A stretch of 64,000 nt of DNA from Onchidella celtica (lineage: Eukaryota > Mollusca > Gastropoda > Systellommatophora > Onchidiidae), in assembly GCA_963931925.1 (NCBI GenBank), contig OZ007583.1:10762372-10826371 (forward strand), read 5' to 3'. The notes beneath the pieces were generated by a model. The model saw only the letters and a list, made by a program, of their open reading frames with translations, did no database searches and was not told the DNA's origin. The position numbers and the translations under genes were made by a program. Each line of letters starts with the position of its first letter. The stretch's first letter is position 1. Below, one piece after another: positions 1-9,770 of the stretch.

Positions 1-585
1 GGGCGGTGGCGCGGGTTTGCTGTGGTGAACTTGGTTTATCCTCTTCGGGAGGTGGGCTAAACTTGGAACCACGTTCATCACGGTGAACAGTCTTTGCTTT
101 GTTATTGTTTAGTTGTAGCGTCGATATCTTCTCTGTTTCTGCAGGAAGACGTATTCTCTTGTCCCCTCTCTTACCTATCTGTAGATACGTTCTTTTTTTT
201 CAGGCTCTGTTCTTGTTCGTACCTTGTAGTGTAATCGGCGTAGTTAGGTTGCATTTTTTTCCCATTATATATTTTTTAGAAGTCTTTGTCTTAGTCTGGT
301 TCGTTGTCCTTGATGTCCTTGTGGTCCTTCTACTGAATTTCCTCATTCTTGTCTTTTCTATTCTCTTTTGTTATTTAATAGTGCTATACATTTTATGAAC
401 ATAGAATTAGTTAGAGAATATGCTATAAAATGTTCAGTTAGGTATGTTCTGAATTGCATTTGGAAATAATGCGTGTTATTGTAGTGGCATAATTTCAGGT
501 CTCGGGATACGTCGGTTATAATAAGCTTATAGTAAGTACATAAACAGTTAGTGTATTTCAAATTGTATCATAATAAATCCGTGAA
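1..585 (+). other. Leader region upstream of gag in element 1
   Basis: This stretch ends at the gag start codon and holds no convincing coding frame; a 99-codon frame at 99-398 is T-rich low-complexity sequence. It does not resemble the 3' end of the element's own LTR, so neither the 5' LTR nor the primer binding site is inside the window. I infer an untranslated leader. Confidence 0.6.
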
Positions 586-2832
586 ATGGCGGATCTCCGT
601 GAGCTCATGAAAGTAGATACGGAACTTGGCCTTGAGGAAGAGGAGCTGCGCGGCTGGATTAAAGAGCAGCAGGCGGAATTGCGCGAGGAGCGTGCTAAAG
701 ATAGAGAGCGAGAAAAAGAGGATAAGGAGCAGGAAAGGGAGTTAAAGCTAAAGGAGATAGAAGCTAGGGATAAGGAACAGGAGAGAGAGGCGCGAATAAG
801 AATCGCGGAATTAGAAAGCAATAAGAATGCGCCAACAGAAACAGTTGAGCGGCAGGGACCAAATAAAAGTGGTCTTCGTATTAAGCTGCCTACGTTCGAC
901 GACCAGAAGGGTGATATAGACGCCTTCCTTTACAGGTTCGAACTAAATGCACAACTGCAATGGGGGGAGAATAAGCAATTATGGTCCACGTACCTGGCAT
1001 CCTTATTGCAGGGGCGAGCGTTAACCTACTTTAAAGAGTTACAGCGTGAAGACGTGCATGATTACGATAAGCTGAGGTCTTTGCTGCTTTGCCGATTTGC
1101 GCGTACGGAGGAATATTTCCGGGAGCAGTTTAGGCGAGCACGTGCGGATACCAGGGAGGACTTTGGTGCCTTCGTCGCGAGACTGACAGAGTATTTTACG
1201 AACTGGTTGGACTTGTCCCATGTTGGCGCAGATTTTGCTAAATTGAAAGACCTAATGATCCGTGACCTGCTGTACGCGTCGTGCCATAAAGATTTAGTGG
1301 CTTTTCTAAAAGAAAACGAACTCGCGACGGTGCAGGAGGCGTCAAAGTTGGTGGAAGCATACCGTACGGTACATCCGTCCAAACCAGTCGCGAGGACGTA
1401 CGTACAGGATGCTGGTTACGTCGCCGTGGTTGAGGGGTCGCCGACAGGACATAGAGACAGGTCGCGTCAGCGTGGTGCCTATAATGGGCAGGCCCAGATT
1501 CAACGTAGGGGGTATTATCAATCACCTGCATATAGGGCCGGTAAGTTTGACCGAGCAGGAGGGCTAGGTCGCAGTAATGGCCGAGGGCGGTTTGTAACCT
1601 TTGCCGATGATCGACGGGATAGGGACGTCAGTTCCTGTCGCGATGGGTCGCGGGGACCCAGGTCTGGCGGAACACAGGGAGTGGAATGTTGGACTTGCGG
1701 ACGCGTAGGTCATTTTTCACGGGGTGGTAGGGCTGCGAAGTGTTGGAACTGCAGAAGAGCAGATCACATCAGTGTGAATTGCCCTGCAGGTAGGATAGCG
1801 GCGAACGTGGATGGCAATCACGGTAGCTCCAATCCATGTTTCCCTAATAAATTTCATCATGCGGCCGCGTGTGTTACATCGGACAACGGAGGCGGACAGT
1901 ATTCTAAGTGTCCCAGTTGTGAGAAGTTATTATCTTCCGGTGTTTTACCTTGTGGGAGAAAGATTCCCGTTATAAATTCATGTCATACAGGGGGTGGTCT
2001 TAGGGTATATCCGGGGTTTGTTGGGGACGAGCCGGTCTCGGTTTTACGGGATACAGGATCTACCGTTGTGGGAGTGCATAGAGACTGCATTCGGGATTCG
2101 CAGCTTACAGGTGAGACTGTCCCGTGCATTCAATTTTCGGGGGCCATTGAGAAATTACCATTGGCAAAGATAGTGATTGATACGCCTTTCCTTAGCGGGG
2201 AAGTCGAAGCAGTCGTTGGTTTTTTTCCAGGCGCCCAGCTTATCATTGGTAATGTATCTCGGGTAGTTTCCCCTTCCGAAGAGAATGTGCAGGCATGGTC
2301 ACAATCAAAAGGTATTGACTTTTGTGCCGCAGTCGAGACACGTCGACAGGTAGATGATAGGAGTAAAATTAAACCTTTGGCAACGCCAGCGGTCAACCTG
2401 GATATCAAACCAGAGCGCTTGGCGAGATTACAAAAGGAGGATCCATCATTGAGTCCATGTTTTGGGGAGGCGCGAACAGAGAAAACGAGGAAATATAAGA
2501 ACGGTTCATCTTCCTTTGTTATCCAGGCGGGCATTCTGTTCCGAAAGTATGTCACGGTGGCTTCCATTTTAAAGCAGGTCGTGGTGCCAGCGTTGCTAAT
2601 TGCAACGGTATTGCATTTGGCCCACGATGTCCCATTAGCGGGTCATATGGGGATAGCTAGAACCAAAGAAAGGGTTCTTAAGAATTTTTATTGGCCATCC
2701 GTCCACAGAGATGTACGATTGTATTGTAAGACGTGCAGTGCGTGCCAAAAGACGACGCATAAGGGTCGTACACCCCAGGCTCCTCTTCAAAAATCCTCAC
2801 GGTTTCGGAGCCGTTTAAAAAGGTTTCGATAG
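586..2832 (+). CDS. Gag-protease-integrase N-terminal polyprotein of element 1
   Basis: Open frame of 748 codons starting MADLRELMKV. Residues about 10-80 are rich in Glu, Lys and Arg and likely form a coiled coil. Residues about 95-270 resemble a retrotransposon gag core. Near 367-402 lies a degenerate CCHC knuckle followed by a canonical one (CWNC, His, Cys). The aspartic protease motif RDTGST is near residue 488, in the same frame as gag, so no gag-pol frameshift is needed. Residues about 676-720 form the integrase HHCC zinc module (H, H, then CKTCSAC). The frame is lost just after this module at a run of A (2788-2793), and the 3' end of the frame (to 2832) is out-of-frame read-through. 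The ATG at 586 is the first in a frame matching gag N-termini. Confidence 0.88.
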   Translation: MADLRELMKVDTELGLEEEELRGWIKEQQAELREERAKDREREKEDKEQERELKLKEIEARDKEQEREARIRIAELESNKNAPTETVERQGPNKSGLRIKLPTFDDQKGDIDAFLYRFELNAQLQWGENKQLWSTYLASLLQGRALTYFKELQREDVHDYDKLRSLLLCRFARTEEYFREQFRRARADTREDFGAFVARLTEYFTNWLDLSHVGADFAKLKDLMIRDLLYASCHKDLVAFLKENELATVQEASKLVEAYRTVHPSKPVARTYVQDAGYVAVVEGSPTGHRDRSRQRGAYNGQAQIQRRGYYQSPAYRAGKFDRAGGLGRSNGRGRFVTFADDRRDRDVSSCRDGSRGPRSGGTQGVECWTCGRVGHFSRGGRAAKCWNCRRADHISVNCPAGRIAANVDGNHGSSNPCFPNKFHHAAACVTSDNGGGQYSKCPSCEKLLSSGVLPCGRKIPVINSCHTGGGLRVYPGFVGDEPVSVLRDTGSTVVGVHRDCIRDSQLTGETVPCIQFSGAIEKLPLAKIVIDTPFLSGEVEAVVGFFPGAQLIIGNVSRVVSPSEENVQAWSQSKGIDFCAAVETRRQVDDRSKIKPLATPAVNLDIKPERLARLQKEDPSLSPCFGEARTEKTRKYKNGSSSFVIQAGILFRKYVTVASILKQVVVPALLIATVLHLAHDVPLAGHMGIARTKERVLKNFYWPSVHRDVRLYCKTCSACQKTTHKGRTPQAPLQKSSRFRSRLKRFR

Positions 2833-5204
2833 ACCTTGTTGGCCCCATTCACCCAGCTACCGATAGGGGGAATCGATTTTTCTTAACGGTCATATGTAAT
2901 GCTACGAGATGGCCAGAGGCGGTTCCTCTTCGGACCATAACGTCGGAGGCAGTCGCGGAAGCTTTGTTTGGAATTTTCGCTAGGGTGGGAATAGCGGAAC
3001 AAATTTTGTCTGATAGGGGTGCGCAATTTACTTCGGAAATGATGAAGGAATTGTTTCGCTTATTTAGCATACAGCCCATCACTACCACCCCATATCATCC
3101 GCAGGCTAACGGCATGTGCGAGAGATTGAACTCGACGCTAAAGTCGATGCTGCGTAAGGTAGCTGCTGATCGCCCTAAAGATTGGGATAGATATATCCCT
3201 GCAGTATTATTCGCGTATAGGGAGGTACGGCAGGAGTCAACGGGATTCTTTCCGTTTGAAATGTTGTATGGTCGTAGTCCTAGGGATCCAACCGATGTTC
3301 TTCGGGACATGATGACGTCGCCATCATCAGGAAACGATGAGCAAATTTCAGTGTTTCAGTACCTGGTTGATTTAAGAGAGAGATTATCTTCAGCGCGCAC
3401 TATGGCAGAAGAAGCTTCTAGTACCGCTTCAAAAAGAGCAAAAAACTGTAAAGATAGAGGATCCAAACTGAGAATTTTTAAGCCAGGAGACAAGGTCCTA
3501 TTGTTATTGCCTACGGATCATAATAAGTTATTGATGACATGGAAAGGTCCGTATACTATTGAGCGAGTCGTTTCGAAGGTAGATTATGCTATTCAGATTG
3601 ATGGATCAGTTAAGTTATTCCATGTTAATATGCTACAGAGATTTTATGAGAGACCAGAGTATCTGTGTGCACAGACGAAACCAGAGGAGAGTGTCTTCTC
3701 TATTGCTTGTACGGGGGTCGTAGACCAGTTAGACAGTGACGTAAGCGACACCGAGGCGCAGGAAGAGGTACAAATTCAATTGCCGGAGTTAACTCCAACA
3801 CAAGGTTACAGCGACGTAAAATTTAACCCTGACCTTACGAGTTCTATGAGTAGGGAACTTAAGACCCTGTTGTCGTCATTCCCAGATGTTATTACAGATT
3901 TGCCGGGTCGCACTACGGTGATCCAGCACCAAATAAAGTTGACTTCGGATAAGCCAGTATCTCTTAGACCTTATCCGCTGCCTTTTTCTTCCAGAGATAG
4001 AGTTATAAAAGAAGTGGAGTCAATGTTGAAGTTAGATGTGATAGAACCATCAACATCGCCGTATTCATCACCCATCGTCCTCGTGAAAAAACTTGATGGA
4101 TCGGTGCGGTTCTGTATTGATTTTCGAAAATTGAATACTATTACGGTAGGCGATAGGGAGCCTATACCATTCCAAGAGGAACTAATAGCTTCATTGGCTG
4201 GTTCCACGTGGTTTTCCAAGATAGATTTAACGAAAGGTTATTGGGAAATTCCTCTTGCTGAGGAGTCTAAACAATACACGGCTTTCCAAACGCCCATTGG
4301 ATTATTCCAATTTAAGGTCATGCCATTTGGGTTGGTAAACGCCCCAGCGACGTTTGCAAGATTAATGAGACTGGTATTAAAGGACATACCTAATGTCGTG
4401 TCATTCTTTGACGATATAGCGTGTCATACGTCGTCATGGTCTGATCATATTCAGACACTAACAGTAATTTTTCAACGATTGCGTCATTTTGGGTTGACTG
4501 CTAAACCCGCAAAGATGTATTTGGCATGTCCAGAAATAGTATTCTTAGAACATCTCGTGGGTGGAGGTGTTCAGAGACCTGAAGTAACAAAAATTGAGAA
4601 ATTAGTAGGGTTGCAAATCCCTAAAACAAAGAAACAAGTCAGAAGCTTAGTGGGAATTTTAAATTATTACAGGAAGTTCATTCCAAATTTTTCCTCCTTG
4701 TCATCTCCTCTTACTGACCTTACTAAGAAGGGACAACCCGATAAGGTCCAGTGGACGTCTGTTTGTCAGACAGCATTTGATAAATTGGTGACAGCATTAT
4801 CATCGTCACCCATTCTGATATTACCCGATTTTCGATCTAAATTTATCCTTAGAACAGATGCGTCGGAATCTGTTGTCGGCGCTTGTCTTCTACAGGAGAA
4901 GAACGAATGTTTCCATCCTGTATGTTATGTCAGTAGGAAGTTATTGCAGAGAGAAAGAAAGTATTCTGTGATAGAGCGGGAGTGTCTTGCCATTGTGTGG
5001 TCCGTCCAGAAATTAGGACGTTATCTGATGGGTCGAGAATTTTGTATCCAGACGGACCACAAGCCACTAACGTTTTTGTCTAAGAATCGTTCGTCCAGCC
5101 CACGCTTGTCTAGATGGGCATTGGCTTTACAGCCGTATACGTTCGTCGTTCAACCAATTCCAGGAACCAGCAATCATATCGCCGACTACCTTAGTCGAGC
5201 TTAG
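2793..5204 (+). CDS. Integrase core, reverse transcriptase and RNase H of element 1
   Basis: The pol reading continues here one frame away from the upstream ORF. From 2793 to 2964 there is no stop and the translation runs straight into the integrase core. Catalytic residues are visible: Asp in SIDLVGP (about 2829), Asp in LSDRGAQFTS (about 3009), and Glu in MCERLN (about 3120). A GPY/F-type C-terminal module (KPGDKVLLLLP ... GPYTIERV) follows at about 3480-3650. Reverse transcriptase comes next, with KIDLTKGYW (about 4218) and FFDD (about 4408) in place of the usual YxDD. RNase H follows, with RTDAS (about 4855) and QTDHKPL (about 5050). The frame ends ADYLSRA-stop. A single missing A in the 2788-2793 run would explain the shift; it could be mutation or an assembly error. 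Confidence 0.88.
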   Translation: MLTVSEPFKKVSIDLVGPIHPATDRGNRFFLTVICNATRWPEAVPLRTITSEAVAEALFGIFARVGIAEQILSDRGAQFTSEMMKELFRLFSIQPITTTPYHPQANGMCERLNSTLKSMLRKVAADRPKDWDRYIPAVLFAYREVRQESTGFFPFEMLYGRSPRDPTDVLRDMMTSPSSGNDEQISVFQYLVDLRERLSSARTMAEEASSTASKRAKNCKDRGSKLRIFKPGDKVLLLLPTDHNKLLMTWKGPYTIERVVSKVDYAIQIDGSVKLFHVNMLQRFYERPEYLCAQTKPEESVFSIACTGVVDQLDSDVSDTEAQEEVQIQLPELTPTQGYSDVKFNPDLTSSMSRELKTLLSSFPDVITDLPGRTTVIQHQIKLTSDKPVSLRPYPLPFSSRDRVIKEVESMLKLDVIEPSTSPYSSPIVLVKKLDGSVRFCIDFRKLNTITVGDREPIPFQEELIASLAGSTWFSKIDLTKGYWEIPLAEESKQYTAFQTPIGLFQFKVMPFGLVNAPATFARLMRLVLKDIPNVVSFFDDIACHTSSWSDHIQTLTVIFQRLRHFGLTAKPAKMYLACPEIVFLEHLVGGGVQRPEVTKIEKLVGLQIPKTKKQVRSLVGILNYYRKFIPNFSSLSSPLTDLTKKGQPDKVQWTSVCQTAFDKLVTALSSSPILILPDFRSKFILRTDASESVVGACLLQEKNECFHPVCYVSRKLLQRERKYSVIERECLAIVWSVQKLGRYLMGREFCIQTDHKPLTFLSKNRSSSPRLSRWALALQPYTFVVQPIPGTSNHIADYLSRA

Positions 5205-5629
5205 TTTAAGATTTCAGTAGCTTACACATCGGAGGACAGGAACATTCGACAGACAGGACAACGAAGAGTCGCAGATTGTGCACAATTGGAAACGTATATC
5301 AGCAGAAATTGGGAAACATATAAACATTGACAGTGATCTGTGGGAACAATTCGTCGATCTTAAAACATTGACATTATAAATATTATATGAAGAATGGTTG
5401 ATAGGTTGAGTGATTTTGATTCTGTATTAGGTATTATGTTTTAGTTAGGTATTGATGATGTCATACATATATGCATAGTGCAGGGCAAATTGATCGCCAG
5501 GTTTTCCTCTGATTTAGGTATCATATGTGCTCGGGGCATGAGTAGGTCATTTTTACGTAGATATCGCTCACGCTCACTCGTTGACATTTATCTTGATGCG
5601 ATTTGGAAATTAATTGCATTAATTTTTTT
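5205..5629 (+). other. 3' untranslated region of element 1
   Basis: There is no convincing frame between the RNase H stop and the polypurine tract. I looked for an envelope-like frame (signal peptide, furin site, C-terminal membrane segment) and saw none; a 94-codon frame at 5478-5762 runs into the LTR and is not gene-like. Confidence 0.6.
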
Positions 5630-5643
5630 GGGGTGGGGGATGA
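5630..5643 (+). promoter_or_regulatory. Polypurine tract of element 1
   Basis: GGGGTGGGGGATGA lies directly before the LTR start and after a T run, where plus-strand DNA synthesis is primed in LTR retrotransposons. The tract contains a pyrimidine, so it is imperfect. Confidence 0.6.
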
Positions 5644-6827
5644 TGTCGCGAGTGGAGTGTGTCACGAGTGGAGTGAGCGGGATTCAAGGATTACGGGGGC
5701 ATGGAAGTGAGGGATTGACTCACGGGATAGTGAGGCTGCTGACCTATATTGACTTCTGTTAGTTAACGTTAAAGCGTGAAATGTTGTGAGTTGGGGGGTC
5801 GGCATGAGGCGAGAGCGCTGTACTGACAATCACTGCAAGTTAAGGAGTCCCAGGGGACAGACGTGAGATCAGAGGCAGTCGGAGATTGTTGTGTGTTTTC
5901 CAGTGATGACTGGTAGGTTGAACTATGATTTATAATTATGATGATTGATGTATTATATTCGCCTATGACCATGATGTAAATAAGTATATGTGAGGAATGT
6001 GGAAGTCAGTGATTACTGTGTATAGAAATGTGCGCCATGAGCGATAGATGTAAGTTAGGTTCATGGATTCGTAGCGAGAGTGAGTGCTGTGTGGTACGGT
6101 GGAGGTGTGTTACCGTAAGGTGTGTGGTGAGTGAAAGGTGGACTATTGTGTGTACGCTTCATGGTTTGTAATGAGGGGTGAAGTGGTTAGAAATGGTATG
6201 GTATTATACCAATGTAATGTTCTTCTTGTAGGTGCCGGGGTCGGGCAGAGACGCCACCCGCGGTGAGCGAGCAGCACAGGGGATAGGCCAGCATAGGGCC
6301 GAAGGCTACGCATAGGCCAGTGGAGTGAAGCTGTCGAGCAGGACAGGAGGAACGCATGAGTCGTGGTAGTCTGGCCACAGACAGGGATGTGTATAGAAAT
6401 GTTAATGTGCTCTTAAGATGTATTACATGTGATATTAATATACTGTGCCATTGAGATACTAATGTGAATTGAACTATTAACGTGCTATGGCCATGTTGAA
6501 GTGCTAGTGGAAGGCTAAGGTGTTATTGCCATAGGGAGGTGCTATTGAGAGACTGCGATGCGAAAGAAATACTAAATGTGTTAAGACATTGAGTGGAGAG
6601 GCTGAAGCCGAAATGCCTTTAAAAGTAACTACCGGGTTGTGGACCCGAGGAAGAGTGCTTGAGGGAAGAAGGCCGTTGGACGGCAGTTAATTGAGTAATA
6701 TAATGTATGTAATTGCATCTTTATCTTTATCTTTATGTTTAATAAATGTGTGAGTCTGATGGGTTGTTCTGTTAAGTGTTATACCTGTTCGTTCGTGATT
6801 GTTGTCCTGTTATAATTATTACATCTT
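5644..6827 (+). mobile_element. 3' LTR of element 1 (LTR family A, copy 1)
   Basis: The LTR starts TGTCGCGAGTGGAGTG and immediately repeats that 16-bp start as TGTCACGAGTGGAGTG at 5660, a small terminal duplication. The body matches the solo LTR at 39398-40547 and the LTR at 8090-8929. An AATAAA polyadenylation signal is at about 6741. The last 25 bp (ending GGGATTTGTGACA) are displaced to 8065-8089 by the LTR inserted at 6828. Confidence 0.85.
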
Positions 6828-8064
6828 TGTCGCGATGTGGGTTAGATGGGGAGAATTCGACTGACACTCTTTCGAGGTCCGCTCCCACAATCGACGAACA
6901 CAAAAAAATACTTGCACTCTAGAAACTAAATAAATCAATTGCTTTGATTTTTAGCAGAACTGTAGGGCAGTTTAATTACAGGAATTAATGTAACAAATAT
7001 AATTATAAATATAAATATCAATTCAAAGGCTACTGAATCTAACTAATGAAACTACAGCTTTCTATAAAGACTAACTTATTCACTCTAACTACTTGCAGGT
7101 CATATGAGTTATATGCCAAATAGAATCCGCGCACGTGGCGACGGATATAACAGTTTAAATTCCTTTAATTCAATGAGACATGTTATGATATGGACATTTC
7201 CTCTAGACACGCCATGGAGAATGCTCTGTACAACCATGCGTTGTCTGGCGGTAGCTCTGAAACTGTCTTCAAAAGTAAGTAGAACGGTTCACTTTCATCA
7301 TTACAAATTAGTATGGACTCTCACCATTAGGCCCTCACTGGGAGTGAGAGCGCTGGATGTAAACGCTGTGGGTTCATATCAAACCAAGTAGCTTAGGCTC
7401 TGGAGCTTTAAATCAGGCTCCTCACAATATGGACTGCTCAACTGCGTCTTAAATGTCTCTCATCTGGCTGAGGACTATCGCCGTCCACCTCGTAAATGGA
7501 TTGTCTACATGTGGCATCTATCTAAGCTCTGCACGGGTTTAAATACTAAAGCTATGTCTCGACCTTCCGTCCAGATTCATACATTTGATTGGTGCAACCA
7601 CCTCTAGCTCAGCTGCCGAACCGAGTTATTTTAAGTAACAGCCCTACGCAACGACCTTGGGTCGACATCAAAGGTCGAATCACTCAAGACAATAAAATGT
7701 AATTTTATAGCAATAAATTCTTAACATGTTCAAAACCCCGAGCTTTTACTCTGGATCACGGATTTTCTGTACGTTAACAGACGTCTCAATAACATTTAAT
7801 TCCTACTCACCCCTTCCCTCTCTACTAAACCTAGTTCAAAACACGAGATATAAAAAGTGCTCAGTCATGCGCACCTACGCTGTCCGTCTATCCTTCCCCA
7901 CACCTTCTGTCTATTCTATTAGGAAAAAAACTGTTCAAAACAAATTGTTTACGAGACCAAGTTATGCTGGCTCGCACAATAATTACGTTTGTAAAAATTA
8001 CTCACTGCTCTCTCACAAAAATTTACTCAGTGGAAACATTTATGAATCAAATCTGTTCTTGACA
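6828..8064 (-). mobile_element. Solo LTR, family B, copy 1, inside the family A LTR
   Basis: It starts TGTCGCGATG and ends GTTCTTGACA on the plus strand, and matches 35744-36961. It is flanked by ATCTT (6823-6827) and ATCTC (8065-8069), a 5-bp target duplication with one mismatch, and cuts a family A LTR 25 bp before its end. The 3' 580 bp are nearly identical to copy 2, while the 5' half is much less alike. Minus orientation is inferred from copy 2, which has a TATA-like box on that strand. The 151-codon frame at 7726-8181 lies mostly within this LTR and is not a gene. Confidence 0.82.
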
Positions 8065-8089
8065 ATCTCCCAGTCTGGGATTTGTGACA
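8065..8089 (+). mobile_element. Displaced 3' end of family A LTR copy 1
   Basis: These 25 bp (ATCTCCCAGTC ... TTTGTGACA) are the terminal bases of the A LTR, as shown by the intact ends at 8905-8929 and 40523-40547. They are separated from the rest by the B LTR. Confidence 0.85.
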
Positions 8090-8929
8090 GAGTGAGCGGG
8101 ATTCAAGGATTACGGGGGCATGGAAGTGTAGGATTGACTCACGGGATAGTGAGGCTGCTCACCTATATTGACTTCTGTTAGTTAACGTTGAAGCGTGCAT
8201 GTTGTGAGTGAAATTGAGGCGTAGTAGAGGCAAAATCTGAATAGTCAGATCACTGCAAGTTAAGAGGTCCCAGGGGACAGACGTGAGATCAGAGGCAGTC
8301 GGCAGATTGTTGTGTGTTTTCCAGTGATGACTGGTGCCGGGGTCGGGCAGAGACGCCACCCGCGGTGAGCGGACTTGTGCCGGGGTTGGGCAAAAGGCTA
8401 CCCACAGGCCGCCTGAGTGAAGCTGTCGCGCAGGACAGCGGGAGCACATGAGTCGTGGCAGTCTGGCCACAGACAGGGACGTTGTTATTGTCCTTATTGC
8501 TATTCAAATGTTAATGTGCTATTACGATGTTAATGTGCTATTAAGATGTTAATGTGCCATTGAGAATATAATGTGCTATTGAAATAGTAATGTGCTGTTA
8601 AGACCTCGAGGGGAGATTGAGATACGGAGATTAGGTTGAGCAGGCGCCAATAAGAGAGGCCAGCAAGTAATATATATATAGGTGTGAGGCTGAGGCCAGA
8701 GCATATTTTAGAAAGTATTATCGGGTTGTGGGCCCGTAGAAGCACGAATGTCGGGGATACTGACCATTGTATGGTATTGGAATTGAATAATGTAATGCAC
8801 GTATATCGTTATTTCTATGTATAATAAATGTGTGAGTCTGTTTGGTTGTTCTGTTAAGTGTTATACTTGTTCATTAGTGATTGTTGTCCTGTCATAATTA
8901 TTACATTTCCCAGTCTGGGATTTGTGACA
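8090..8929 (+). mobile_element. Family A LTR copy 2, in direct tandem with copy 1
   Basis: This copy begins GAGTGAGCGGGATTC right after the GTGACA end of copy 1, so about the first dozen LTR bases are missing or shared with the preceding end. It ends GGGATTTGTGACA at 8929. Relative to copy 1 it lacks about 320 bp in the middle (counterpart of about 5910-6232). A TATATATATA stretch is at about 8670 and AATAAA at about 8823. Its 3' flank (CATGG) has no clear duplicate. Confidence 0.8.
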
Positions 8930-9238
8930 CATGGAATGATCAGATGGGCCTGGGGGCGTGAGGGTCTAGTCAGTTTGTATCAATGGGCGGTAGTCAGATT
9001 GACTAATCAGGCGAAAAGGTGCTGTGGTAGCCATTGGCGATCGACGAACACTCATGTACGACCTGTATTAGCTCACATCATGCAATCTCCCAGCAGTTGA
9101 AATAGGATTGTTTTGCTACTAAGCTGATTCATAATTTTTAAAAATTATGCAAATTAACAAGGTCGGTAACTTTCCATAATTTAGGTGAAGGGTGCAGTAT
9201 TAGTAAATGACTACCGTCAAGCTGTTAAACTCACCTGC
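8930..9238. other. Unannotated spacer
   Basis: I see no gene or recognisable repeat here. A short frame at 8858-9100 overlaps the LTR end and has no gene-like features. Confidence 0.5.
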
Positions 9239-9305
9239 ATGGCCAAATGGTTAAAGCGTGTGATTTAGGAGCGAAAGGGTGTGGGTGCGAATCCGAGTAT
9301 TGTCA
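9239..9305 (+). mobile_element. tRNA-derived SINE head or tRNA pseudogene
   Basis: An A box (TGGCCAAATGG, 9240-9250) and a B box (GGGTGCGAATCC, 9283-9294) are spaced as in tRNA genes. The acceptor and anticodon stems do not pair well, so this looks like a decayed tRNA-derived element rather than a working tRNA gene. Its 3' end is undefined. Confidence 0.45.
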
Positions 9306-9770
9306 AGATATGATTTGTAATAATTATGTATGTGTTCACTTTCAGATGATTCTTCCTTAAGCAGAGAAATTGAGATGAGATGGAAGTAAAATAGAGAGGG
9401 GAGAGAGATAGAGAAAGCGAAGCATGCCATGAATTATTTCTTTGTCTTTCTTTAGAAAACCCCCCAAAAATACTTAGCCCCTTTTTTTATTTAAACTCCT
9501 CAAAATAAACTCTCTTTAGCATGTATGGAACGCATTCGGAAGTCCTTCCTATATCCGCAATCATAGTTATTGTATCTGCAATCATATCTATTGTATCCGT
9601 AGTAATAAATTATTATGGCCCTTCAGGCCTGACATATATATATTTAACAAGTTTGTTATTGCTTATTCTGGTTGTGCCTGGACGAGTGTGAGTGGCCTTT
9701 CGATTAGTCGAATGCGCTAGTATCCCCAAGACCTTACTCACCTCGAATCTTGACAAATGTATTTTGTATA
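9306..9770. other. AT-rich spacer without genes
   Basis: There are no long frames and no repeat I can place. A short TATATATATA tract lies near 9632. Confidence 0.4.

Larger units (their letters stand above)
1..8089 (+). mobile_element. Gmr1-like Ty3/gypsy LTR retrotransposon, 5' LTR off-window
   Basis: This element carries gag, protease and integrase upstream of reverse transcriptase and RNase H. That order is unlike ordinary Ty3/gypsy (PR-RT-RH-INT) and matches the Gmr1-like group. Its parts are a leader (1-585), gag-PR-INT frame (586-2832), INT-RT-RH frame (about 2793-5204), a 3' untranslated stretch, a polypurine tract and a 3' LTR (5644-6827 plus 8065-8089). The LTR is split by another LTR (6828-8064). 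No env-like frame follows pol. The 5' LTR and primer binding site must lie left of position 1. One frameshift inside integrase means this copy cannot make a full pol product as written. Assigning LTR family A to this element rests on its position directly after the polypurine tract. Confidence 0.9.

Noticed and set aside
557..821. Minus-strand Ser/Leu-rich frame over the start of gag
   Set aside because: It is the antisense shadow of the Glu/Arg-rich gag coiled coil.
2785..2800. Programmed frameshift in element 1
   Set aside because: It falls between two integrase modules rather than at a gag-pol border, and the A run is a simple indel site.
5205..5643. Envelope gene after pol
   Set aside because: No long frame, signal peptide or membrane segment; the LTR follows within 440 bp.
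7726..8181. 151-codon plus frame with a near-copy at 36623-36991
   Set aside because: The frame is shared because both lie in solo LTRs of family B; LTRs of this kind do not encode proteins.
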